A stretch of 64,000 bases of DNA from Gonatopus flavifemur (lineage: Eukaryota; Arthropoda; Insecta; Hymenoptera; Dryinidae). Positions 33,312 through 44,037 of the stretch are shown here, one piece after another; positions within the stretch are counted from its first letter, which is position 1, and each line of letters starts with the position of its first letter. The position numbers and the translations under genes were made by a program. The DNA lies in the NCBI GenBank assembly GCA_018340375.1, contig JAFFJZ010000069.1, positions 682,001-746,000 of the forward strand, given 5' to 3'. The notes under the pieces were generated by a model, which saw only the letters and a list, made by a program, of their open reading frames with translations, did no database searches and was not told where the DNA came from.

Positions 33312-35857
33312 CAGGGTTCACACAGAAATTCTAATTTTGGTTTCCCTGACTTTCCCTGACTTTCCCTGACTCAGTTGGCAAATTTTCCCTGACCTTTTTG
33401 CATTTCTTTGCAATACTGATTTTTCAATAGTTGAGTGATTTATTTTGCTTAGATTTTCGAATTATTAGATCTTACAAATCTCAGTCCACTCCTGAGCTGC
33501 CTATAACCCATATATATTCTCTAAATTATTTTTATCTTCATTTGAGGTTTGAGATATTCGATATTAACATTATCAATACTCTTAATATCGGGCATGACTG
33601 ATTCAGATGAGAGATCTAATATGCCAGTAACATCTCCGAAGTCGGATGAAAGATTTTCTCTTTATGTTTTTTAAGTCACTGAATTTGAATTTATAGCAAA
33701 AATTGCAAGATTCTTGTTATTTCCCATGAAATCTAATGCTTCCGCGAGATTCGAGAAATTATCGATCTTGTTTTGTCTTGTCTTGGAAATCGAGACAATA
33801 TCGAGACGAGCTGCGTAAAATAGCATGCTAGACAAGAACAATATGTACCAATCGAGAAAAGCGTATCGTCGAGATCAGTTGGTCAAGATCTTGACTACAT
33901 CTCGATCTTGTATTATCAAAATCACCAATGTAATAAGGACAAATTTTGAAGTAAATTATTGCAGTATTGGTTAGGAACTTTGTATATCTATATATATTGT
34001 ATATTCAGATATATAAACAATGTTAAATAACAAAGACGTAGTATAAATAGACCGAGCCCGTATTTGGCGGGAGTAAGAGAGACAAAAACAGAAACTCTTC
34101 CAACCGTATTTTAAAATAGGCGGGAGAGTTTCTATCTTTCTCAGACTGAAAAACGATAGTAAATAAACAGCGCCACAATAGGTCTGTTCTTTTAGAAATG
34201 TTGGGGCACCACGTTGGGGGTGATTAAACTTATATTTTTTGTAATGGATCCTGCCCCTTATACATATCATATAAATAAATATAACAACTTTATTTTTCCG
34301 AATATTACCTATTTATATTTTACTTATTATACAAACGTATATTTATATTTATATATTTCCTTAAACATATAAAATTCCGAAAGTTTATCGACAAGATCAA
34401 TATTCTTGAGGTATTGTTAAGACAAGATCAAGATGATTCATTACAGGAATCATTCAAGAACAAGACGATATCATTATTTTCATATTTTTCAAGAACAAGA
34501 CAATATTTCAGAAAATATCGTATTGTCTCGTATTGTGGAAGCACCAATGAAATCTCGAAGATTGGATCTTCAAAAAATTGAGAAGTACTGTTCATATACA
34601 TTTGTAAGAATTGAGGTGGGAATAGACAAATTGCGCATACGTTTTTCCATTGACAGAAAATTGTGACTGAACGTTGATACAAGTTCTGATTATTCTGCAC
34701 AGCTGTCTTAGAGACCGTAACACTTTAGAGAATCTTCCAGTATGATTTAATGATTTATTCGTTAATGTCTGAGTTAATGAATTCAACTCCTACAAGAAGG
34801 AATAGTCTTCAAAAATAAGGAAGAAATCCTTCATTTTCAGCAAAATACAAATTTCCTCATAATTGAAGGATGTGATTTATGGGGGAAAATTCTCCAGAAA
34901 GATATCTAAAAGATGTTTTTCTGGGAGACATCTCAAACATATCTAAATTTGTTGCATAAGACATCTTTTAGATCTCTTCAAGATATCTTTTAGACTGATC
35001 TCTTGAGATGTTCATTGGGTTGCTGATCCAGCAATCCGGCATTGAAGGTATATAGACTACTAGAAACATTACTGAATCAGCAAATATCTTGCAAGCAAGA
35101 TTTTTGCGGTAACACCAAACCTTTCGCCAATTCAGCAAAGAAGATTTACTGAAGTTATTTTTTCAGCAAGCATTTTTCTCTGCGTGTACGTATGGTTGAG
35201 TGAGTTTCAGAAGATTATGAAAAAATGTTCCCAATTTTAACTGCAATGCAAAGATTATGTACGCGTAAAAATAATCAATCTTTATTATAATGTATATTGA
35301 TTGATTCATATTGAATAAAACTCAAAATATCAAAATTGAAGAAAGGAACAAACATTTGAACAGTAACCAGCAGTATAATTCACCAAAAATAAAAGAAAAA
35401 GGAACAAAGCACACAATGCAAACATATGAAGCGATTATATTGTGTCTTTCATTTTCATCTCATGTTGTGATAAGAACTGTTTCATTCGGTGCACAATTCG
35501 ATTGTTCAACTGTACAAAATCATTTATCAGATGAGAATGAAAGCACAGATAAAATTTGGATAATATTCACATAACTCAAGAGAATACCAACATTCGAGGA
35601 CGTTTTTTCTATCTAATTACTCGGAATTCAATTGATAGAAAAAAAACCAAAAGTTCTAGGGGGTATTCTCCAAGACCTTCCCTACGCCTGTGAAAAGCAA
35701 AAATTCTGAATTTCAAATGATTTGTTCGAAAAAAAAAATTGTCACTACGTTTTAGTCGATTCCCTAATTCCCTTGATTTCCCTGATTATTTTTCACTTCC
35801 CTGACTTTCCCTGACCTTTTTTGATTTCCCTGACTTTCCAGGTCAGTGTGAACCATG
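33312..35857. mobile_element. Non-coding 2.5-kb element with 'tttccctgac' subterminal repeats
   Basis: The left end CAGGGTTCACAC is mirrored by the right end GTGTGAACCATG with one mismatch. Both ends carry clusters of 'tttccctgactttccctgac'. It interrupts a tandem-array unit whose empty form (cttacatacacc) is visible in neighbouring units. Comparison gives a 5-bp duplication, TACAT. The interior (33.4-35.8 kb) is AT-rich, includes 'gacaagatc / gatcttg' words, and has no recognisable gene. Confidence 0.7.
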
Positions 35858-35862
35858 TACAT

Positions 35863-36270
35863 ACACCATTCGATTCAGCAACTCGGAAACTATAAGAATA
35901 CGTATCAAAAAGAAATCAAATAAAATGCTGACTCGGAGGATGAACAAAAGTTGAGAAATTCATATGGAATCTGCAATTTTCTCAAGCTTTCGTGGGAATT
36001 TTCGGGATAACGGTGCCGCGTAAATGATTCTCACATACACCATTCGATTCAGCAACTCGAAAACTATAAGAATACGTATCAATAAAAAATTCAATAAAAT
36101 GCTGACTCGGAGGATGAACGAAAGTTAAGAAATTCATATGGAATCTGCGATTTTCTCAAGGTCTCTTGGGCATTTTCGGGATAACGGTGCCGCGTAAATG
36201 ATTCTCACATACATCATTCGATTCAGCGACTCAAAAACTATAAGAATACGTATCAGAAAAAAATTAAATA
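35863..36270. repeat. Right subterminal tandem array of the giant element, distal part
   Basis: Two and a half further units of the same roughly 170-bp repeat as at 32430-33311 lead into the right terminal arm. Confidence 0.85.
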
Positions 36271-38639
36271 AAATGCTTCCACTCAATTCACATGATCAAA
36301 TCACTAAATATCCTCTCCTTTTTTCCTTTGTCACGTCTTTATCGTCCGAAAACTACATAAAGTCTGTTTCGTACGATTCCGTAACCATTCTCATTGGATT
36401 CCTCGTCTCAAAATCTACAAGAACCCCCCCCATTCTCATCCAAACCATTCTTATTCCATACGATTTCATCACTTCTGTGCATTCTCCCCGCACTTACGGG
36501 ATGTGTTACAGTGTGTTTCATTTTGGACGTGCTTCCTCCGCTAGCTCAACGCCGCCGGCTTCAGCTTCATATCAATTCGTCTTTGTGCGATGAATTGGGA
36601 TGCAAGTATATTACCCCAGAATATCCCTAATGTAATCCTTTTTATAATTCAAATCCAATATTTCAATTTTAATTCATTCAAATTTTCCCCGCCAACATTC
36701 AAGCTGATCGATTTGTTATGTCACTTAACCTAAGTCACTTTGACGTTTCAGAATTACTTTCATCACAATTATAATTCCATGTTCATCAGGGATGATATCA
36801 CTGTTCTAGGGGTCATAATTCCTCATATGGTTCATTTTTGTGTTCACAATATTCAGTTACAATCGAATGAATACATCAAGCCCGTGTAAGCGTATGAATT
36901 CAGGGTGAAATCGGGGGTGAATTGGAACCAGATCTGGGCCCGATCAAGCGAGCGTTACATCCCTCATCAAAACCTGATTTGGACCCGAATAATAATAATT
37001 GGGACCTGATCGGCGCCCAACTTCATTTTCTACACGGGAAGTTGCATAACCCAGAATAAAAAATTATGAATTTTAGTATCAACCAATTATTGGATATTTT
37101 TATACAATTTGACAGTGGAATATGCTTGTGTTGAACGTCCGTTCCGCTAGCACAACCATTTGAGCACAATCACTTGGGAACCATACAGAAATTTAGTGCT
37201 AATTTAGTACCTATTCCCGAATTTAGTGCTCCTTAAACTTTTTTTTTATGAGAGGTTGTGCTGGCGGAACGTTCCGTCAGCACAACCATTAATACAAATG
37301 GATTTTATGGATATTATTATGCATTAGGTATTGAGTGCTAATTAAGTGGAGTAGAAATCAGGTCGAAAAATGCATAAGATTAGGGGATAATAGGATCGGA
37401 CGGTTGGAGGCGTTGTGAATAGCTCAAGGCATGGGAGTGGGGTCAGAGATATGATGTATGTTACTGCGGATGTGGACAAGAAGGATCAAACATTTCATAC
37501 AGAATATGAATAGAATGGAATTTGAAGGACATGTAATTCTGCTTGGGGTGGGATGCATTATATATACGTATCGATGATTCGTACAGTATCCTGTATACGG
37601 TTCTGGTTGATCCTTTAGAGCCCATGGCAAAATCAGCGAGGATGAAAGGAAGGTACCGTATTTGATATCACGAATTGGATATAGAGAAATAAACAATTAG
37701 ATATGAATGTATCATGTATGGGTCATTCCATATCAGATTCACAACAAAAATTTGAATTTCAACAAAAATTTTTTCTTGCATATTTTTCTACTTTGTTGTG
37801 ATAACTTTTGTGTTCGAGGTACGATTTTTCAAACTTTTGAAGTTGACGAAATCGAACAGTTTTCAATCATAGATATTCTGAAAGCGTTTCAATTTTGGAA
37901 AACTCTTCTAATAATGGAACTTCGTATCTTGTATGAGCTTATGAATTACATGTATGAAATAAATTTTTTTTAGTAGTTCATCCATGTATTTTGCAAATGT
38001 TATGAATAGACTGCGGAAATTTATGTGAATATAGATTTTCCATGTTACATTTCTCTTGCATATTCCACATCAACGACATAGACTAGTGTGTTACATACTT
38101 GTTTCTCAAAAGGAAAGATACTGGATTTTGTTTTATATCATTGATGTAAAATCTACAGAAAAAATGTACCATGAAAGATCGATATGTGCATGAGACAAAA
38201 CAGACATGCTCGGAATTGATTTTTTCCTAATGTAATTTTTTATTAATCTTCATAGAATACCGCATAAAAATGTCAAAGTGGGCACCTTAATGATTTGTGA
38301 AATACGATTCATAACGTAGAATGCTGTCGGTTTCAAATGTGGAGCAGTGCATCGTGCACTCGGAGCGTGCGGTGCCGAGCGCGCATTAACGCGATAGGAT
38401 TTGTCTTTGTCAATTGTTTGCACTTTATTTGCCTGCTACGAGTTATTTTTGATCAGTTCAGTGTCAGTCACGCACTTTTACACTGGAAGAAAACATATGG
38501 TGGTGATAACAGTAAGATTGCTGTCAGACCTAAATGGAAGTTAAAATATACCCGAGTAGAAATTCATGTTGGGGATTCGGTCAAGACCAAATCTGGGTAA
38601 CCTTATCCTAGATCAAGCCATGATATGGGATGTAACGCC

Positions 38640-39600
38640 CCGTTGCGTCAGAGCACGGAGCAAAAAATTCCTGAACTCTATAAAGTCACTCGAACTTTGT
38701 AAGCCAGTAATCTTGACGAGTTATGTTTGAACTTCGAATTCACCGTCCCCAGAGGCGATTGTGCTGGGATTCCTGAAAAGTATCGTTCATAACTGTCATG
38801 AAAAGGGTCATGAGGAGCATGGAATATAATCCATCGAGCACTAAAGTCCAGAACTATCTGAAAATCAACTGGGACTTTGTAAACAAGTATTCTTGACGAG
38901 TTATTTTTGAACTTCGGATTAATCGTCTTCGGAGGCGAATGTGCTGGGATTTTTGGATATTATTGTTCATAACTGTGATGAAAAGGGTCACGGGGCACAT
39001 GAAATATCATAATCCATCGGAAACTACATTCCTGAACTCTATAAAAAGCCACTCGGACTTTGTAAACCGGTAATCTTGACGAGTTATTTCTGAACTTCGA
39101 ATTCACTGTCTTCAGAGGTGATTGTGCTGGGATTCTTGAAAAGTATCGTTCATAACTGTCATGAAAAGGGTCATGAGGAGCATGAAATATCATAATCCAT
39201 CGAGCACTGAATTGCAGAACTATCTGAAAATCCACTGGGACTTTGTAAACAAGTTTTCTTGAGGAGTTATTTTTGGACTCCGTATTAATCGTCCTCAGAG
39301 GCGATTGTGCTGGGATTTTTGAATGGTATTGTTCATAACTGTGATCAGAAGGGTCACGGGGCACATGAAATATCATAATCCATCGAGCACTAAATTCCTG
39401 AGCTATGTAAAAAGCCACTCGAACTTTGTAAACCGGTAATCTTGACGAGTTATCCTTGAACTTCGAATCCACCGTCTTCAGAGGCGATTGTGCTGAGATT
39501 GCCGGATAGTATTGTTCACAACCATCATGAGCAGGGTCAATGGGCTTATGAGATATCATAATCCACCGAGCACTCAATCCCAGAACCCTAGCAAAAGTGA
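38640..39600. repeat. Tandem array, about 183-bp unit
   Basis: About five units contain 'catcgagcactaaattcctga', 'actttgtaaaccggtaatcttgacg' and 'gcgattgtgctgggatt'. Two inverted units follow at about 41340-41720, completing the palindrome. The 205-aa open frame at 38960-39577 is a product of this array. Confidence 0.85.
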
Positions 39601-39879
39601 GTCGAACTCTGTGAAGAGGTAACCTTCAACCTGTATGAAGTTGGCCCCCGAAGGGGACGAGAAAATTTTTTTTTCATGGCATCCGGAAGAACATCGTTAA
39701 TACCTGATTGTACCTCAAAAAATTTCGTTTGTATCTCAAAAATAAAAAAGTTACCAAAATTTGAACGAATGGGTTGTCCCCTGAATTTCCCCGATTTTAA
39801 TGAATGATAGCTCATTTGGAAGGTCTTGAGACGTAGATGATTGTACCACAACGGATTTTCCGGAAAAGTCAAGAAAGGG

Positions 39880-41340
39880 GAGAGTTACAAGCACAAAACT
39901 GATTTTACATGGGAAAAAAATATTTTTTCCAACTTGAAACAATCATACAGAACTGCCCCTGACTGGGGGAACTTTACTATGCATGAATTATTGTTCATGA
40001 ACCTCCCAAGTATATTCCCCGCGAATTTCATCGCTTGTACCTCCTCGGTTCGGAAGTTATAAGCCTTAGAATATATAAAAGTGAGAATTGTCAAACTTTG
40101 AAAAATCATACAGAATCGCCCCTGACTGGGGCACATTTTATATGGATAAATTATTGTTCGGGAACCTCCGCAGGATATTCCCTGCGAGTTTCATTGTTCG
40201 TACCTCCTTGGTTTGGAAGGTAAGGGCCTCGGAAGGTCGTGATAGCATAATTCTCGAAATTTAAGAAATCACACAGAATTTTGCGATATTCCGAGGCCTA
40301 TGACTTCCAAACCAAGGAGGTACAAACTATGAAGCTTGCAGGGAATATACTCGGGAGGTCCCCGAACAATGATTTATCCATATGAAAGTTGCCCCAGTCA
40401 GGGGCGATTCTGTATGATTTTTCAAAGTTCGAAAATTCTGACTTTCATATATCCCAAGGCTTATAACTTCCGAACCGAGGAGATACAAACGATGAAACTT
40501 GCAGGGAATATTCTCAAGAGGTCCTAGCACAATAATTCATTCATATAAAATGTGCCTCAGCCGAGGGCATATCTGTATGATTATTCAAAGTTCGAAAATT
40601 CCCATTTTTATATATTCTAAGGCTTATAACTTCCGAACCGAGGGGGTACAAACGATGAAACTCGCAGGCAATATTCTCGGGAGGTCCTTGAACAATAATT
40701 CATCCATATAAAAGTTGCCCCAGTGGGGGGCAATTCTGTATGACTTTTCAAAGTTCGAAAATTCTCATTTTTATATATTCTAAAGCTTATAACTTCCGGA
40801 CCGAGGAGGTACAAACGATGAAACTCGCAGGGAATATCCTGAGGAGGTTCCCGAACGATAATTCATCCATATAAAAGTTGCCCCAGTCAGGGCGAATCTG
40901 TATGATTTTTGAAAGTTCGAAAATTCCCATTTCTATATATTCTAAGGCTTATAACTTCCGAACCGAGGGGGCAAAAACGATGAAACTCGCAGGGAATATC
41001 TTGGTGAGGTCCCTGAACACCAATTCATACATATAAGAGTTGCCCCAGCCAGGGGCAATTCTGTATGATCTTTCAAAGTTCGGAAATTCTCATTTTTTTA
41101 TGTTCCAACATCCATAACTTCTGAACCAAGGAGGTGCAAACGATGAAACTTGCAGGGCATATTCTGGGGAGGGCCTAGAAAAATAAATCATTCATATGAA
41201 AGTTGCCCCAGTCAGGGGCAGTTCTGTATGATTTTTCCAAGTTCGAAAATTCTCATTTTTATATATTCTAAGGCTTATAACTTCCGAACCGAGGAAATAC
41301 AAACGATCAGACTTGCAGGGAATATCCTGGGGAGGTCCCT
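39880..41340. repeat. Tandem array, about 160-bp unit, with orientation switch
   Basis: Units contain 'aaggcttataacttccgaacc', 'gatgaaactcgcagggaat', 'attcatccatataaaagttgcccc' and 'tctgtatgatttttcaaag'. The first two (39930-40260) run in the opposite direction to the roughly seven that follow. The switch is near 40270 and lies close to the centre of the whole foldback element. Confidence 0.85.
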
Positions 41341-42873
41341 GGACAATGAGTGCTCGATGGATCATGATATCTCATGTGTCCCGTGGCGTTCTTCATGACA
41401 GTTATAAACGATACTATTCAAAAATCCCAGCACAATTACCTCTGAAGACGGTGAATTCGAAGTTCAAAAATAACTCGTCAAGATTACCGGTTTACAAAGT
41501 CCGAGTGGCTTTTGATAGAGTTCAGGAATGTAGTTTCCGATGGATTATGATATTTCATATGCCCCGTGACCCTTCTAATGACAGTTATGAACAATACCAT
41601 TTAAAAATCCGAGCACAATCGCCTCCGAGGACGATTAATCCGGAGTTTAAAAATAACTCGTCAAGAATACTTGTTTACAAAGTCCCAGTTGATTTTCAGA
41701 TAGTTTTACCGGCTTACAAAGTTCGAGTGACTTTATAGAGTTCAGGAATTTTTTGCTCCGTGCTCTGACGCAACGGGGCGTTACATCCCATATCATGGCT
41801 TGATCTAGGATAAGGTTACCCAGATTTGGTCTTGACCGAATCCCCAACATGAATTTCTACTCGGGTATATTTTAACTTCCATTTAGGTCTGACAGCAATC
41901 TTACTGTTATCACCACCATATGTTTTCTTCCAGTGTAAAAGTGCGTGACTGACACTGAACTGATCAAAAATAACTCGTAGCAGGCAAATAAAGTGCAAAC
42001 AATTGACAAAGACAAATCCTATCGCGTTAATGCGCGCTCGGCACCGCACGCTCCGAGTGCACGATGCACTGCTCCACATTTGAAACCGACAGCATTCTAC
42101 GTTATGAATCGTATTTCACAAATTATTAAGGTGCCCACTTTGACATTTTTATGCGGTATTCTGTGAAGATTAATAAAAAATTACATCAGGAAAAAATCAA
42201 TTCCGAGCATGTCTACTTGGTTGTAAATTGAATTTGTTCATAACTAGACTATTGAATTTCATGCACATATCGATCTTTCATGGTACATTTTTTCTGTAAA
42301 TTTTACATCAATGATATAAAACAAAATCCAGTATCTCTCCTTTTGAGAAAGAAGTATGTAAACACTAGTCTATGTCGTTGATGTGGAATATGCAAGAGAA
42401 ATGTAACATGGAAAATCTATATTCGCATAAATTTTCGCAGTCTATTCATAACATTTGCAAAATACATGGATGAAATATTAAACAAAATTCATTTCATACA
42501 TGTAATTCATAAGCTCATACAAAATACGAAGTTCCATTATTAGAAGAGTTTCCCAAAATTGAAACGCTTTCAGAATATCTATGATTGAAAACTGTTCGAT
42601 TTCGTCATCTTCAAAAGTTTGGAAAATCGTACCTCGAACACAAAAGTTATCACAACGAAGTAGAAAAATATGCAAGAAAAAATTTTTGTTGTAAATCTGA
42701 TATGGAATGACCCATATGATACATACATATCTAATTGCTTATTTCTCTGTATCCAATTCGAGATATCAAATAAGGTACCTTTCTTTCATCCTCGCTGATT
42801 TTGCCATGGGCTCTAAAGGATCAACCAGAACCGTATACAGGATACTGTACGAATCATCGATACGTATATATAA

Positions 42874-43214
42874 TCAGAGAGAAGATGAGAGTGCGCACGG
42901 GCACCTTTTCGTTGCTATTGAAACTTCCACCGGCCCTCTGGCGGTTGGATCATGGAAATGATTACACAGAAATTTTATTTTGCAATATTACAACACCGCG
43001 CATTCCTTTTGTATATTTTTTAATACGTATGTGATTAAAATTATTTTATTTATCGACACAAAATGCATATGATTTTACATTATTATGATTTAAAAAGTTG
43101 AAAAATGAGACAGGGGGTTGGTGTAATCGGTTCCGTGTTCCATCCGATAAGAGGGCGCTTCAATGTTTACTAGCGATGGAACCCCGGCCGTGCGCACTCT
43201 CATTTTCTCTCTGA
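42874..43214. mobile_element. Non-coding insertion, 341 bp, in the right arm of the foldback
   Basis: The ends are TCAGAGAGAAGATGAGAGTGC and, inverted, TCAGAGAGAAAATGAGAGTGC. The flanks are TATAA on both sides (42869-42873, 43215-43219). The left arm of the foldback (near 37562-37572) keeps the uninterrupted site, which proves the insertion and its 5-bp duplication. Confidence 0.88.
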
Positions 43215-43789
43215 TATAATGCATCCCACCCCAAGCAGAATTACATGTCCTTCAAATTCCATTCTATTCATATTCTGTATGAAATGTTTGATCCTTCTTG
43301 TCCACATCCGCAGTAACATACATCATATCTCTGACCCCACTCCCATGCCTTGAGCTATTCACAACGCCTCCAACCGTCCGATCCTATTATCCCCTAATCT
43401 TATGCATTTTTCGACCTGATTTCTACTCCATCTTGGAGCACTTAATTAGCACTCAATTCCTAATGCATAATAATATCCATAAAATCCATTTGTATTAATG
43501 GTTGTGCTGACGGAACGTTCCGCCAGCACAACCTCTCATAAAAAAAAGTTTAAGGAGCACTAAATTCGGGAATAGGGCACTAAATTAGTACTAAATTAGC
43601 ACTAAATTTCTGTATGGTTCCCAAGTGATTGTGCTCAAATGGTTGTGCTAGCGGAACGGACGTGTCTTCGTCTCTTTCTCTTGTCCGAATCTATCCGGAG
43701 TTTTGAAGAATAATGCAATGTGGTTAGATGAAAAGAGAGATTCTAGGGAAAAAAAACTTCACCTCTCCCTTCATCTAATGTTTGTTTTT

Positions 43790-44035
43790 TGACAATAATG
43801 TTTTCAATGTTATTTCAATGCTCTCACAAAGCAAAGTATATGGATAAAGTGTTGCGCGCAATTTGCTGGTACAGTCGGTGTAATAAGTCCGTTTACAGTT
43901 CTAACGGAAATATCTTAAAACCCGTTGTTATTAATGAATTTTTAATATTTTCCTTCGATTTTATACCTTCATATATGTTCCTTCTATCATTCAGACGGAT
44001 TAGAAATTCTCAGATAACAGCAATAACGCATATTA
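43790..44035. repeat. Left half of an inverted repeat split by the DD41D insertion
   Basis: 'taataagtccgtttacagttctaacggaaatatctt' near 43881-43918 is mirrored by 'agatatttccgttagaattcaacggacttgtta' at 46075-46107. A palindromic repeat was therefore probably present before the DD41D element inserted between its arms. Confidence 0.5.
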
Positions 44036-44037
44036 TA

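Larger units (their letters stand above)
24459..37038. mobile_element. Giant long-TIR element (12.6 kb) with tandem-repeat subtermini and a Ulp1-like protease domain
   Basis: The left end (CCCGTGTAGAAAATGAAGTT) is the inverse of the right end (AACTTCATTTTCTACACGGG). Near-continuous inverted similarity runs inward: 24459-24925 then 29422-29810 on the left, against 37038-36200 on the right. The left arm is split by a nested 4.5-kb element. Next inward come about 170-bp tandem repeats on both sides. The core (30.0-30.5 kb) encodes a Ulp1-type peptidase domain. Further insertions lie at 33312-35857 and within 30481-32237. The architecture resembles Foldback/Galileo or Mutator-like elements. No transposase is left in the window, so the superfamily is undecided, and no convincing flanking duplication was found. 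Confidence 0.7.
37135..43663. mobile_element. Giant foldback element: about 1.6-kb inverted arms around 3 kb of tandem arrays
   Basis: The left arm (37135 to about 38713) is repeated inversely at about 41716-43663. The ends are ACGTCCGTTCCGCTAGCAC and, inverted, GTGCTAGCGGAACGGACGT. The arms are nearly identical: a 264-bp open frame (38337-38600 and 41816-42079) is the same in both. The right arm is longer because of a 341-bp insertion at 42874 and a short substitution near 42215-42255. Inside each arm, next to the end, is a small perfect-looking palindrome 'ggttgtgctggcggaacgttccg' (37254-37288, 43499-43533). No transposase is present, and flanking duplications are not convincing. The structure is that of Foldback-type elements. 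Confidence 0.8.

Noticed and set aside
24459..37038. Polinton/Maverick interpretation of the giant element
   Set aside because: Only a cysteine-protease domain is present; no polymerase B, integrase, ATPase or capsid frames were found.
24440..37060. Target duplication for the giant element (ctgcatgccca against ttgcataaccca)
   Set aside because: The similar words are not directly adjacent to both ends, so the match may be chance.
38960..39577. 205-codon minus-strand frame with repeated motifs
   Set aside because: It is the in-frame translation of the 183-bp tandem array, whose unit length is a multiple of three.
38600..41800. Possible CRISPR-like regular repeats
   Set aside because: Units are 160-183 bp without unique spacers, in animal nuclear DNA; these are satellite arrays.
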